From contig NZ_JYON01000019.1 in assembly GCF_000952155.1 (NCBI RefSeq), positions 40,202 to 104,201 of the forward strand: 64,000 bases of DNA, written 5' to 3'. Below, one piece after another: positions 44,817-54,042 of this stretch; positions within the stretch are counted from its first letter, which is position 1, and each line of letters begins with the position of its first letter. A model generated the notes under the pieces. It saw only the letters and a list, made by a program, of their open reading frames with translations. It had not been told where the DNA came from and searched no databases. Origin of the DNA: Aliterella atlantica CENA595. GTDB taxonomy: Bacteria > Cyanobacteriota > Cyanobacteriia > Cyanobacteriales > Chroococcidiopsidaceae. A program made the position numbers and the translations under genes.

Positions 44817-45971
44817 ATGGACGACAAACTCATGCTGATGATTCCAGGTCCTACTCCAGTACCAGAAACGGCTTTACTTGCTTTAGCAAAGCACCCCATT
44901 GGGCATCGTACCAGCGAATTTAGCAACCTGATTGGGGAAATGACCCAAAACCTCAAATGGTTGCACCAAACCCAAAGCGACGTAATGATGCTCACTACTA
45001 GCGGAACGGGCGCTGTAGAAGCAGGAATAATTAATTTCCTCAGCCTTGGCGATCGCATTTTAGTTGGCTGCAATGGCAAATTTGGCGAACGTTGGGCAGA
45101 AGTTGGCGATGCTTACGGTCTGAATGTGGAAAGAATTACTGCCGAATGGGGACAACCTCTCGACACCCAACAATTTGCGGAAAAACTAACGCAAGATACC
45201 GAAAAGCAAATTAAAGCAGTGGTCGTTACTCATAGCGAAACTTCTACAGGCGTACTTAATGACTTAGAGACAATTAGCCGCCTCGTCAAAGAACACGGTG
45301 AAGCTTTGATGATTGTTGATGCTGTGACCAGTCTCGGCGCGGTAAATCTGCCGATGGATGCTTGGGGTTTGGATGTAGTTGCTTCTGGTTCGCAAAAAGG
45401 CTATATGATTCCCCCAGGTTTGGGTTTTGTTGCCGTTAGTCCGAAAGCGTGGGAAGCTTATAAAACTGCAAAACTGCCTCGCTACTATTTGGATTTAGGT
45501 AAATACCGCAAATCAGCAGCAAAAAATACTACTCCTTTTACTCCACCTGTCAATTTGATGGTGGCTTTGCACGCTACTTTGGGCATGATGCAGGCTGAAG
45601 GCTTAGAATCGATATTCAGCCGCCACCAAAGGTTAATGAATGCTACTCGTGCGGCAATTAAGGGTTTGAATATGCCTCTATTCGCCCCAGATACTAATGC
45701 AAGCCCAGCAATTACTTCGGTTGCACCTCAAGGAATAGAAGCAGATCCAATTCGCAATCTAATGAAAAAGCGCTTTGATATTGCCTTAGCTGGCGGACAA
45801 GACCATTTGAAAAACAAAATCTTCCGCATCGGGCATTTGGGCTTTGTCAGCGATCGCGATGTCTTAAGTGCGATCGCTTCTCTAGAAGTTGTCCTGCAAG
45901 AACTAGGCTATGAAGGGTTTACGCCTGGATCTGGGGTAGCCGCAGCAACTAGAGTTTTTGCTCAATCCTAA
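44817..45971 (+). CDS. Alanine/serine-glyoxylate aminotransferase family protein
   Basis: This 384-residue fold-type I PLP enzyme has MIPGPTPVPE at the N-terminus, the substrate/PLP segment TTSGTGAVEAGIIN, the VTHSETSTGVLNDL loop, IVDAVTSLGAVNLPMD, and the Schiff-base Lys194 in SGSQKGYMIPPG. Cyanobacterial members act in photorespiratory glycolate metabolism (serine- or alanine-glyoxylate transaminase). The related name soluble hydrogenase 42-kDa subunit is a historical misnomer. The donor specificity cannot be determined from sequence alone. Confidence 0.92.
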   Translation: MDDKLMLMIPGPTPVPETALLALAKHPIGHRTSEFSNLIGEMTQNLKWLHQTQSDVMMLTTSGTGAVEAGIINFLSLGDRILVGCNGKFGERWAEVGDAYGLNVERITAEWGQPLDTQQFAEKLTQDTEKQIKAVVVTHSETSTGVLNDLETISRLVKEHGEALMIVDAVTSLGAVNLPMDAWGLDVVASGSQKGYMIPPGLGFVAVSPKAWEAYKTAKLPRYYLDLGKYRKSAAKNTTPFTPPVNLMVALHATLGMMQAEGLESIFSRHQRLMNATRAAIKGLNMPLFAPDTNASPAITSVAPQGIEADPIRNLMKKRFDIALAGGQDHLKNKIFRIGHLGFVSDRDVLSAIASLEVVLQELGYEGFTPGSGVAAATRVFAQS

Positions 45972-45991
45972 GTGTCAATATTAGAATATCA

Positions 45992-46020
45992 AAAAAGCGA
46001 GTTGAATAACTCGCTTTTTA
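45992..46020 (+). terminator. Rho-independent terminator after the aminotransferase
   Basis: The arms AAAAAGCGAGTT and AACTCGCTTTTT pair perfectly around a four-base loop, and the stem runs into a T run. It lies 20 bases after the stop codon. Confidence 0.85.
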
Positions 46021-46095
46021 CTTTATATATCGGGTTTCTCATCACTTGCGATCGAGCCAGCATTCATTCTTACTCCCAAATTAGGACTTAGTAAT

Positions 46096-46287
46096 TTATG
46101 CAGTTTCCAACCAGTCATAGATTCGGTCTAACTGTTCGAGCGTAATTAAGCCGTATTGCCAGAGAATCATAGGTAAAGGTCCTGGATCTTGCTCCCGATG
46201 GCGCAGTGCTACAGCAATAGCCGCAGCGGAAATTGCTAAATCCTCTTGGAGAAAATTGATAAACCGAGTGTACGTTGACGGAGCCAC
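46096..46287 (-). CDS. DUF2949 family protein
   Basis: This 63-residue protein begins MAPSTYTRFINFLQEDLAIS and contains ALRHREQDPGPLPMILWQYG, both typical of DUF2949, a cyanobacteria-restricted family. It is soluble, helical and probably a small regulatory subunit. An AAGGAGGTG precedes the ATG and is a good ribosome-binding site. No function is known. Confidence 0.8.
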   Translation of the reverse strand: MAPSTYTRFINFLQEDLAISAAAIAVALRHREQDPGPLPMILWQYGLITLEQLDRIYDWLETA

Positions 46288-46743
46288 TTATTCTTCACCT
46301 CCTTGCTGAAAACTAATTTTCTACCCTAACTTTACTTTTGTTTTTGTACCTTTAGACAGTTTTCAAGCTGTCCTCAGTTGAATTTGCCAATATTAAGCTA
46401 AAATACTTACGAATTCTCCGTCAGTTGTCTTCTTGGCAAAATGCTTTTTATAGCAGATATGGACTAAGATTGTAGCGCGTTCGGACTGATTTAGCTTTAA
46501 TTAAATCAACCAAGCTAAATTCATTAAATATCTTTATACTTTAGCGCTTCTATCTTTCTTATCTATAGCAAGGAGGATATTAGCGATCGCTCAATTGCAA
46601 TACGCTGTAATCCAAAATAGATAAATATCAACTATGACTTTGCCTAGCATCCAAGAATAGATTAGATTTTAAGCCCTAAATGCCAAAATTAGACATTTTG
46701 CTTAGTTTACTTTAATAATTACAAGGTTAGGTAGGTAAATTCC
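46288..46743. other. Gene-poor region with one inverted repeat
   Basis: This 456-base gap has no credible ORF. A nine-base inverted repeat, ATTTAGCTT (46489-46497) and AAGCTAAAT (46512-46520), could form a hairpin. A HIP1 octamer is near 46583. A small RNA cannot be excluded, but I found no promoter/terminator pair to support one. Confidence 0.35.
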
Positions 46744-47238
46744 CTAGTTTTTTGCTGGTAAGTAGTTAATTTTTACTGTTTCACCAACTTTTAAGCCTAG
46801 TTCGGCAGCGCGTCCGCCTCTAAGTTCGATCACTTGGTCGATTGTAGTGTTATTAGGTCCGTACGTAGGACAAGGTTCAGCAGTACAAGGAGGTACGGAA
46901 GCCGCGATCGCATTTACTTGACCATTTTTGAGAAAAACCATGTCTAAAGGGATGCGGACGTTTTTCATCCAAAAGCTTACAGGTTGTGGTGGTTTAAATT
47001 CAAATAGCATCCCGCGATCGTCAGCAAGGCTAGTTCTACCCATCAAGCCAATTGCTTGTTGTTGCCGCGTTTTGGCTACTTCTAGATTGACCAAGCGATC
47101 GCCTATGGTAGCTTGGGCAGAAATAGGCAAGCTTTGCCCTATATTGGTGGCAACTTCTGGTGTCGCTGTAGTTACCGCGTCGCAGCCCATTAACATTACA
47201 CCAATAATTATTCCGACTACGCCTAACCAACGATTCAC
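46744..47238 (-). CDS. DUF192 family lipoprotein
   Basis: This 164-residue protein has a lipoprotein signal ending in the lipobox LMGC (Cys19). The mature part is a DUF192 domain: VEVAKTRQQQAIGLMG, then MLFEFKPPQPVSFWMKNVRIPL split over two strands, LDMVFLKNGQVNAI and the ending ELRGGRAAELGLKVGETVKI. DUF192 proteins are small envelope proteins of unknown function. The gene is divergent from the channel gene at 47521, with 282 bases between. Confidence 0.87.
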   Translation of the reverse strand: MNRWLGVVGIIIGVMLMGCDAVTTATPEVATNIGQSLPISAQATIGDRLVNLEVAKTRQQQAIGLMGRTSLADDRGMLFEFKPPQPVSFWMKNVRIPLDMVFLKNGQVNAIAASVPPCTAEPCPTYGPNNTTIDQVIELRGGRAAELGLKVGETVKINYLPAKN

Positions 47239-47520
47239 CTAGTTTTCTCCCCAATTACCTAACTGCTGCCAACTTCAATAATAACTACTATTTTTCTAGG
47301 TAGGAAAACAAAATAGTATTACGTTGGGTTGTGGTTTGAGTGCTATTGACTTTTGACTTTATCTAGCTCTTATAAAATTGGCTTGATACTACAACCATCT
47401 CTTTGCGCCTGCTAATTGTTGTTTGAGTTACAGTTCTGGCGGCTGTAGTAGTTAAAAATAATAGTTTAGGGAAAACGGGAGCAATCCTGCGATCGCTTTT
47501 TGTCTGCTTGCCTCTAACTC

Positions 47521-49206
47521 ATGAAACCTCGGATTATTGTCTGCGGATTGGATCGAACTGGGTATAAAATATTCTGCTTGCTCAGACAGCAGCTAGCGCA
47601 GGTAATTGGCGTTCACGATTTACCCATACCTGGAGAAACTGATATTGTTGTTGGCAATCTTCAAGCGGCTACTACATTGATGGCTGCCCAAATTGAATTG
47701 GCGCACACTTTAGTGTTAGCTGGAGGAGATGATGCCTTAAATTTGGCAATTTTGGTGCAGGCGCGGGTACTCAATCCCAAAATTAGGATAATCAATCGCT
47801 TATTTAATACGAGTTTGGGCGATCGCCTCGACCGAACTTTGCCAGATCATGTAACGATGAGCGTAGCGGCTTTGGCTGCACCTGTATTTGCTTTTGACGC
47901 TTTGGGCGATCGCGCGATCGGTCAGTTAGAACTATTTAATCAAACTTGGCCCATCCACGAAGAATATATCGATGAAAACCATCGCTGGAAAGGGCAGAAG
48001 TTACGCGACTTGTGGAACAATCGCGGGCGGATGCTAATTTATTATTTGCCTATAGACGAGCGCGTAGATTTGGTTTCGGCTGTAGTGCGCGATCGCGCTT
48101 TGCAAATAGGCGATCGCTTAATTGTCGGGACAAAGCCTACGATCCGCAGTCCGCGCAAGTCAATTATTTCTAAATTAGTTAAAGTTTTCACCAGTTTGAG
48201 GCATTTTCAGCAACACGGGCGATCGGTTGTAGTGGTTGCTTTTGTGCTGCTAATAACTATCTTGATTGCTACTTTTACTTATATTTGCGTCAATTTTAGT
48301 ATTTCTATTGTCGATGCGCTGTATTTTTCTGTAGGCATGATTACAGGCGCAGGCGGTAACGACCGAGTAGCCGAACAATCTCCCGATAGCATTAAATTAT
48401 TTACGGTGGTGATGATGCTGATTGGTACGGGTGTGATTGGTATTTGGTACGCCTTACTCAATGATTTTGTCTTGGGAACTCGTTTTAAGCAATTTTGGGA
48501 TGCTGCTAGAGTCCCCCAGCACTACCATTATATTATTTGCGGTTTGGGTGGGATTGGTATTCAAATCGCCCAGCAACTACATAGTAGCGGACATGACATC
48601 GTAATTATTGAGCGCGATCCTAATAACCGTTTTCTTAATACTGCTCGTTCTTTGGGTATTCCGGTAATTCTTGGAGATGCAAGTTTACCTGCTACTCTTG
48701 AAGCTGGTAATTTAAATTCTTCAGCAGCGCTACTTAGCGTTACTAGCAATGATGCGGTTAATTTAGAAATTGCGCTTAATGCTAAAGGGCTAAAACCTAA
48801 CATTCCCGTCATTGTCCGTTATGAAGATCCTGATTTTGCCCGAATGACGCAGCAAGTGTTTGAATTTGAAGCAGTATTAAGTCCGGCTGAACTAGCTGCG
48901 CCCGCATTTGCTGCTGCTGCTTTGGGAGGGAGAATTATTGGTAATGGCATTACAGCCGATAGTTTGTGGGTGGCTTTAGCAACTTTGATTACTCCATCTC
49001 ATCCCTTTTGCGGTCGTGCAGTCAAAGATATGGCAATGGCGACTGACTTTGTACCTTTATACTTAGAGACAAATTGTCAAACTATTCACGGTTGGGATTT
49101 GCTCAATACTTGCCTAAGTGCTGGCGATGTTTTATATCTAACTATGCCTGCAACGGGTTTAGAGCAACTGTGGCGTACTGCGCCTTCACAATTAATAGCT
49201 AGCTAA
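47521..49206 (+). CDS. Ion channel-like protein with two RCK/TrkA-N domains
   Basis: This 561-residue protein has an N-terminal RCK-like NAD-binding domain (about 1-205) and a membrane part with two helices (234-256 and 292-312) around a re-entrant loop. A second RCK domain starts with YIICGLGGIGIQIAQQL near 337. RCK domains gate K+ channels through nucleotides or Ca2+. The loop reads YFSVGMITGAGGND, so the canonical K+ filter TVGYG is absent and selectivity is open. It is a stand-alone gene, widespread in cyanobacteria. Function as a cation channel is inferred. Confidence 0.85.
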   Translation: MKPRIIVCGLDRTGYKIFCLLRQQLAQVIGVHDLPIPGETDIVVGNLQAATTLMAAQIELAHTLVLAGGDDALNLAILVQARVLNPKIRIINRLFNTSLGDRLDRTLPDHVTMSVAALAAPVFAFDALGDRAIGQLELFNQTWPIHEEYIDENHRWKGQKLRDLWNNRGRMLIYYLPIDERVDLVSAVVRDRALQIGDRLIVGTKPTIRSPRKSIISKLVKVFTSLRHFQQHGRSVVVVAFVLLITILIATFTYICVNFSISIVDALYFSVGMITGAGGNDRVAEQSPDSIKLFTVVMMLIGTGVIGIWYALLNDFVLGTRFKQFWDAARVPQHYHYIICGLGGIGIQIAQQLHSSGHDIVIIERDPNNRFLNTARSLGIPVILGDASLPATLEAGNLNSSAALLSVTSNDAVNLEIALNAKGLKPNIPVIVRYEDPDFARMTQQVFEFEAVLSPAELAAPAFAAAALGGRIIGNGITADSLWVALATLITPSHPFCGRAVKDMAMATDFVPLYLETNCQTIHGWDLLNTCLSAGDVLYLTMPATGLEQLWRTAPSQLIAS

Positions 49207-49217
49207 AGCTAAAGCAG

Positions 49218-49239
49218 GGTGCGTTGTTCGCAACGCACC
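49218..49239. terminator. UUCG-loop hairpin between convergent genes
   Basis: The nine-base arms GGTGCGTTG and CAACGCACC flank a TTCG tetraloop. The element sits 12 bases after the channel gene stop and five bases before the convergent marC stop, so it likely terminates both. Similar GTGCGTT palindromes recur in cyanobacterial genomes. Confidence 0.7.
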
Positions 49240-49243
49240 TTAC

Positions 49244-49867
49244 CTAAACATTGACTTTAAGTAAACCTACTGCACCATTGGCGATGTACTGGACGGCTAA
49301 GGCTGAAAGTAGAACTCCTAAAACTCTAGTCACTACGTTGATACCAGTTTGACCTAAGATTTTAGCTAAATATCTAGAAAGACGGAGCAAAATATAAGCG
49401 ATCGCTAGTACAATTGCCGCGATCGCTAAAACTATCGTTAAACCAAAAGAATAGCCCTCGGCTTCGTTTGCTAAAATCAACACGCTAGCTAAGGTTCCAG
49501 GTCCAGCAATTAAAGGAATCGCTAGGGGAAAGATACTGATATCTTCTCGCAATCTTGCTTCTTTTTCTTCCTCATCGGTTTCGCGTTCTCTTTGGGCAAA
49601 TACCATATCAATTGCAATCTTAAATAGCAATATGCCAGCAGCTACCTCAAAAGCCTCAATACTAATACCCAAATAGCGCAGCAATAAAGTTCCACCCAAA
49701 GCAAAAGCAAATACAATGCATCCAGCTACTAACACTGCTTGACGAGAGATCCGCGATTGTTCTTTAGCAGGGCGATCGCCAGCTAAAGTAATAAAGATAG
49801 GAGTCAAGCCAATAGGATCGATGACGACGAACAGAGTTAGAAAAGCTTTGACGACGAAGGATGTCAC
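49244..49867 (-). CDS. MarC family integral membrane protein
   Basis: This 207-residue protein has six hydrophobic helices and the family signatures LFVVIDPIGLTPIFITL near the N-terminus and SIFPLAIPLIAGPGTLASVL near residue 110. Despite the name, MarC is not shown to confer antibiotic resistance; it is a membrane protein of unknown transport function. It is convergent with the channel gene and lies 80 bases downstream of the ferredoxin-MBL gene start on the other side. Confidence 0.88.
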   Translation of the reverse strand: MTSFVVKAFLTLFVVIDPIGLTPIFITLAGDRPAKEQSRISRQAVLVAGCIVFAFALGGTLLLRYLGISIEAFEVAAGILLFKIAIDMVFAQRERETDEEEKEARLREDISIFPLAIPLIAGPGTLASVLILANEAEGYSFGLTIVLAIAAIVLAIAYILLRLSRYLAKILGQTGINVVTRVLGVLLSALAVQYIANGAVGLLKVNV

Positions 49868-49947
49868 AGCAAAAATCCTCTACAGATTGCACCGATAACC
49901 TGCATAATAGCGGGTTTTGTTTGTGTAGGTGCGCTTGCTAATCAACC

Positions 49948-50817
49948 TCAAATCGATTCCATCCAAGCTACACACTTTTCCATTTGCGCGTGCATAGTTC
50001 TTGCATCTGCATGATAGCGGCGACCGTGACCAGGCAACACCCATTCAAAGTCATATTTTAGTAACTGGCGCATAGATTCAACTTGTTTTGACCAAGAATA
50101 CCAGCAAACATCGGGAAAACCGACTAATTGCTGGCGAGAATCCGACCAAGCTAAATGATCGCCTGTAAACAAATTATTTGCATACAGCAATACAGTATGA
50201 CCTTTACTATGTCCTGGAACTGGGATAATTAATAAATCGCTGTCTAGGGCGTAGGGTGCAATGCCAGTTAACTGTATTTCTACATTACGAGTATCGCTAG
50301 TAATATCATCGCTGTGGAGAATGCGATCGCAGCCAAAATGGTCGTGAAACTTTTGATGATCGGCGACATCATCTCTATGGGTGAGATACATATAGCGGAT
50401 TTTGCCTAATTCTTCTAGCCGTTTGACTAAAGGCGGCGTAAAACGCGGGGAATCTACTAATATATTGCCTTCTTTTCGAGTAATTAGATAGCTAGCTGCG
50501 CCATAGGAGTTTTCTGAGTGGTAGCCGCAATGATAAACATTTTCGGCAACAGGAATCGGAAAACTAAGTTGTGCTGCTTTAATGTCTTTTGGCTTTTCCA
50601 CCGTACCAATCGAACTTGTAGGACAAGCTAGCAGCGCTTGCAAGCTTCGCAATCTTTCTAATTCATTTTCTGGTTGATGATACACCACAGACTTACCAGC
50701 AGCGCGATTAAACACCTCTGGAGTCATCCAGCGGCAAGTATCGCAGTCTATACAAGTGCTATCAACGTAAAAGTCACCGCTAGTATTTTGCGGACGGCGT
50801 AAATTTAAATGTGCCAT
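49948..50817 (-). CDS. Ferredoxin domain fused to a metallo-beta-lactamase-fold hydrolase
   Basis: The first 75 residues form a 4Fe-4S-type ferredoxin domain with CIDCDTC (Cys22, 25, 28) and the distal LLACPTS (Cys65). Residues 85-289 form the MBL fold: LTHRDDVADHQKFHDHFG, VPGHSKGHTVLLY, LFTGDHLAW and LPGHGRRYHAD supply the di-metal ligands. The first metal motif reads THRDDVADH rather than the canonical THxHxDH, a variant typical of this family. The iron-sulfur cluster may pass electrons to or sense a redox state for the hydrolase. The substrate is unknown. Confidence 0.88.
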   Translation of the reverse strand: MAHLNLRRPQNTSGDFYVDSTCIDCDTCRWMTPEVFNRAAGKSVVYHQPENELERLRSLQALLACPTSSIGTVEKPKDIKAAQLSFPIPVAENVYHCGYHSENSYGAASYLITRKEGNILVDSPRFTPPLVKRLEELGKIRYMYLTHRDDVADHQKFHDHFGCDRILHSDDITSDTRNVEIQLTGIAPYALDSDLLIIPVPGHSKGHTVLLYANNLFTGDHLAWSDSRQQLVGFPDVCWYSWSKQVESMRQLLKYDFEWVLPGHGRRYHADARTMHAQMEKCVAWMESI

Positions 50818-50840
50818 ATCAGTGTGTGGGAACGTTATTG

Positions 50841-50889
50841 ATGTAGAAACGTAGCACTGCTACGTCTCTAACGCTACGTGTCTACGTCT
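50841..50889. repeat. Interspersed palindromic element, copy 2
   Basis: GTAGAAACGTAGCACTGCTA and the following CGTCTCTAACGCTACGTGTCTACGTC form nested dyads around GTAG...CTAC. The element is related to the one at 9071-9112. It lies between the ferredoxin-MBL gene and ald, which share the minus strand. Confidence 0.5.
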
Positions 50890-50895
50890 AATCAA

Positions 50896-51987
50896 TCAAT
50901 GAACCAAATCGGGAAATACCTCTTTAATCGCCGGATGCACCAATTGATGGCGATCCACATTCACACCACAAGCCAAAGAGGAATTAAATTCTAAAGCCTT
51001 CATTCCTAGATTAGCTAATTGCAAAATATATGGCAGGGTACTATTGTTTAATGCTTGAGTTGCCGTCCAAGGTACAGCACCAGGCATATTTGGTACGCCA
51101 TAATGCACGACTCCCTCATCTACATAAGTTGGGTGCGTGTGAGATGTAGGGTGCAACGTTTCTACACAACCGCCTTGATCTACTGCAACATCGACAATTA
51201 CCGAACCCGATCGCATACTTTTTACTAGACTGCGCGGGACGAGAATCGGCGCTTTACGTCCTGGGACTAATACTGCACCAATTAATAAATCTGCATCGCT
51301 TACGGTGGCTTCAATTTGCGCTGAGTTGCTGTAAAGTAGCTCAACTCTAGAACCAAATATAGTTTCTAAATAAGCCAAGCGATCGACGTTGAGATCGATA
51401 ATTTGCACCGATGCGCCCATTCCTACAGCAATCCGCGCTGCTTCCGTACCAACTACACCCCCACCTAAAATTACTACTTTCCCAGGTCTAACTCCAGGAA
51501 CGCCACCTAGCAAAATGCCTCTACCTCCCTGTTGGCGTTCTAAATACCTAGCGCCAAATTGTACGGCGAGACGACCTGCAATAATACTCATGGGCGTGAG
51601 TAGAGGTAGCTTATTGCTTCCTGGTTGTTCTACAGTTTCATAAGCGATCGCCGTTACTCCAGAATCAATTAGATGCTCTGTTAATGTCCGATTTGCTGCC
51701 AAATGCAAGTAGGTAAACAATAATTGCCCTTTTTGCAAAAATTGGTACTCTGAGGCGATCGGTTCTTTAACTTTGATTACAAGCTCTTGATGCCAAACCT
51801 CTGCTACTGAGGAGACAATTTGCGCTCCAGCTTGCTGATAATCTGCATCTGTAAATCCAGCGCCATTACCTGCTTGAGTTTCTACTTTTATTGTATGACC
51901 GTTCTCTGTTAGCACTCGGACGCTACTTGGACTTAACCCCACGCGAAACTCTTGGTCTTTTGTTTCCTTGGGAACGCCTATTTCCAT
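50896..51987 (-). CDS. ald: Alanine dehydrogenase
   Basis: Ald catalyses reversible NAD+-dependent oxidative deamination of L-alanine to pyruvate and ammonia. The 363-residue length and motifs are typical: N-terminal [20 protein letters not shown], the catalytic-site [15 protein letters not shown] with a conserved lysine, the [11 protein letters not shown] histidine region and the Rossmann [18 protein letters not shown]. The ending [20 protein letters not shown] is also characteristic. No operon partner is adjacent, and its start lies 242 bases from the HpsJ-like gene. Confidence 0.95.
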   Translation of the reverse strand: MEIGVPKETKDQEFRVGLSPSSVRVLTENGHTIKVETQAGNGAGFTDADYQQAGAQIVSSVAEVWHQELVIKVKEPIASEYQFLQKGQLLFTYLHLAANRTLTEHLIDSGVTAIAYETVEQPGSNKLPLLTPMSIIAGRLAVQFGARYLERQQGGRGILLGGVPGVRPGKVVILGGGVVGTEAARIAVGMGASVQIIDLNVDRLAYLETIFGSRVELLYSNSAQIEATVSDADLLIGAVLVPGRKAPILVPRSLVKSMRSGSVIVDVAVDQGGCVETLHPTSHTHPTYVDEGVVHYGVPNMPGAVPWTATQALNNSTLPYILQLANLGMKALEFNSSLACGVNVDRHQLVHPAIKEVFPDLVH

Positions 51988-52229
51988 GCTTTTATCTCTT
52001 GAGATTCTACTTATAGCTTAATTGTTTGTTCTAGCAGCAGAGGGCAGGAATTACTACAAATAGGCGCTTGGCGATCGCCAATGTAAGATTAAATACTCAT
52101 GTCTCGTGCAGATTGCTACCAAATAGGTTAAAAATTGCTTTGTGGTAACATCTTGTTGAAATCGGAAAAATAGTTGTCTGGCGATCGCCAGCAAAATACC
52201 TCCTAAACTTAGTAATATTTTTAATTTTT

Positions 52230-53069
52230 ATGAAAGCGATCGGTAATCCTCAAATAGCCCCCTTTGTCGCCCAGCTTCTCAAGCTGATTGGGGGTATATT
52301 GATTTTGTCTTTTTTGTTAGATTTTATAATTCTGGCTTTCCCTGCCCAACCACGAGATGGACTGTGGCAAATTGGCTTTGCAACAGCTATGGTTGACAGG
52401 GGAATTACGCCGATGATTGGATTGGCGCTGCTGTTAATTGGCTATTGGTTGTACGATCGCAGCGATAATGCTCTAACTAAGCCGCCATTATGGTTGAGTT
52501 TAAAATTTTGGGCGCTCCTGTTATCTAGCTTGTTAGGGCTGCTATTTTTGCTGGTTATTCCTTTTCATATCAATAATGTGAATCAGGAAAGTGCTAGAGC
52601 CGTAGAACGCATAGAGCGCGATTCTACTCAAGCAGAAGCTCAATTGCAATCGCAATTAGACCAACTGCAAGCTCAATTAGGAGACGAGAAAAATCGCGCT
52701 CAGTTAGAGAACCAAAAAAATCAGTTTAAAGCCCAAGTTACAGCCTTGCTCCAAAACGAACAGCTATATCAGCAAGCAATAAAGAGCGATCGCACGCCCC
52801 CCGAACAAAAAAAATTACTCCAAGAATTTAAAGCTAATCCCCAAGCTTTAGAAAAATATCTCGCCCAGCAAAGCGATCCTGTAACTTTAGGCAAAGAAAG
52901 ACTCGACGAACTGCAACAGCAAAAGCAAAAAGCGCAATCTCAAGCAAGACTTGAAGCCCTACAATCTAGCATTAGAATGGCTATTCGCGGTTTACTGATT
53001 GCCATTGGTTATATTGCGATCGGCTGGACGGGACTAAGAAATATGTTATCGGCTAGCAAGCCTGTATAA
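52230..53069 (+). CDS. HpsJ-like membrane protein
   Basis: This 279-residue protein resembles HpsJ, which is linked to hormogonium polysaccharide secretion in filamentous cyanobacteria. It has three membrane helices in the first 115 residues. A long coiled-coil region (about 125-245, for example RAVERIERDSTQAEAQLQSQ) follows, then a final helix near 252-270. The role in non-filamentous species is unclear. No other hps genes are in the window. Confidence 0.65.
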   Translation: MKAIGNPQIAPFVAQLLKLIGGILILSFLLDFIILAFPAQPRDGLWQIGFATAMVDRGITPMIGLALLLIGYWLYDRSDNALTKPPLWLSLKFWALLLSSLLGLLFLLVIPFHINNVNQESARAVERIERDSTQAEAQLQSQLDQLQAQLGDEKNRAQLENQKNQFKAQVTALLQNEQLYQQAIKSDRTPPEQKKLLQEFKANPQALEKYLAQQSDPVTLGKERLDELQQQKQKAQSQARLEALQSSIRMAIRGLLIAIGYIAIGWTGLRNMLSASKPV

Positions 53070-53297
53070 AACCTAAGCAGAGTAAGAATTACGCTACAAT
53101 CAAAATAATTGTTACAAAACTAACTATTAAAAGCTGTAGCGTGCTTTGTCAGCTTACTTTGAAGTGAACCTTGGTGCGCTAGTAACGTCAAAAAGGTTGG
53201 ATCGGGATTTGGATGACTCTCAAGCGATAGCCAAAAGCAATATACCGCCTGTAGATCGGATCGACGCAAAACTATTGACAAGGAGAGTGGGCAATTA

Positions 53298-53993
53298 GTG
53301 CTCGAACGCTTCAAACAAGATTTAAAGAATGACTTAATTGCTGGGTTATTGGTAGTGATTCCCCTAGCTACTACAATCTGGCTGACAATTACGATCGCCA
53401 ATTGGGTAATTAACTTTCTCACGCGGATTCCCAAACAAATAAATCCGTTTGATAATATGCACCCAATTTTAGTCAATTTATTGAATCTAGCAGTAGGTTT
53501 GGCTGTACCTTTGCTGTGTATTTTGATTATTGGCTTAATGGCGCGTAACATTGCTGGGCGTTGGTTACTAGATGTTGGCGAAGATTTACTGGTAGCAATA
53601 CCATTAGCAGGAGCAGTTTACAAAACCCTCAAACAGCTATTAGAAACAATCTTAAAAGACACCAATGGCAGATTTCGCCGCGTAGTTTTAGTAGAATATC
53701 CAAGACGGGGAGTATGGGCGATCGGATTTGTTACAGGCAGCATGAGCAATGAAATTCAATCGCAAATGGTGCGTCCAATGCTCAGTGTATTTGTACCTAC
53801 AACACCCAATCCCACTACTGGTTGGTATGCAGTAGTACCAGAAGATGAAGTAATCAACCTTTCCATGTCGATAGAAGATGCCTTTAAAGTAATTGTCTCA
53901 GGCGGTATCGTAGCCCCCAACACCCAACTAGCTCCTTTACCTGTACCCAAAGAGCTTCAGCTAGAAGCACCAATAACAGAACCAAAATTATAG
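53298..53993 (+). CDS. DUF502 family membrane protein
   Basis: The 231-residue protein starts at GTG, preceded by AAGGAGAG. It has two membrane helices (about 15-38 and 62-85) and the family motifs LIAGLLVVIPLATTIWLTI and LVAIPLAGAVYKTLKQLLET. The soluble C-terminus contains FVPTTPNPTTGWYAVVPEDE, characteristic of DUF502. The function is unknown; homologs occur in plants and bacteria. It is the first of a likely three-gene run with nusB and ftsY. Confidence 0.88.
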   Translation: MLERFKQDLKNDLIAGLLVVIPLATTIWLTITIANWVINFLTRIPKQINPFDNMHPILVNLLNLAVGLAVPLLCILIIGLMARNIAGRWLLDVGEDLLVAIPLAGAVYKTLKQLLETILKDTNGRFRRVVLVEYPRRGVWAIGFVTGSMSNEIQSQMVRPMLSVFVPTTPNPTTGWYAVVPEDEVINLSMSIEDAFKVIVSGGIVAPNTQLAPLPVPKELQLEAPITEPKL

Positions 53994-54042
53994 GTACTAA
54001 CACTCTAATAACTCAAAACTCATAACTCATAACTATTTAAAG

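Noticed and set aside
46489..46520. Inverted repeat in the 456-base gap as a small RNA
   Set aside because: It is a nine-base stem without a T run or a nearby promoter, so there is too little to call a gene.
53120..53551. A 143-residue minus-strand frame over the DUF502 gene
   Set aside because: Most of it is antisense to DUF502, whose membrane-protein features and start are clear.
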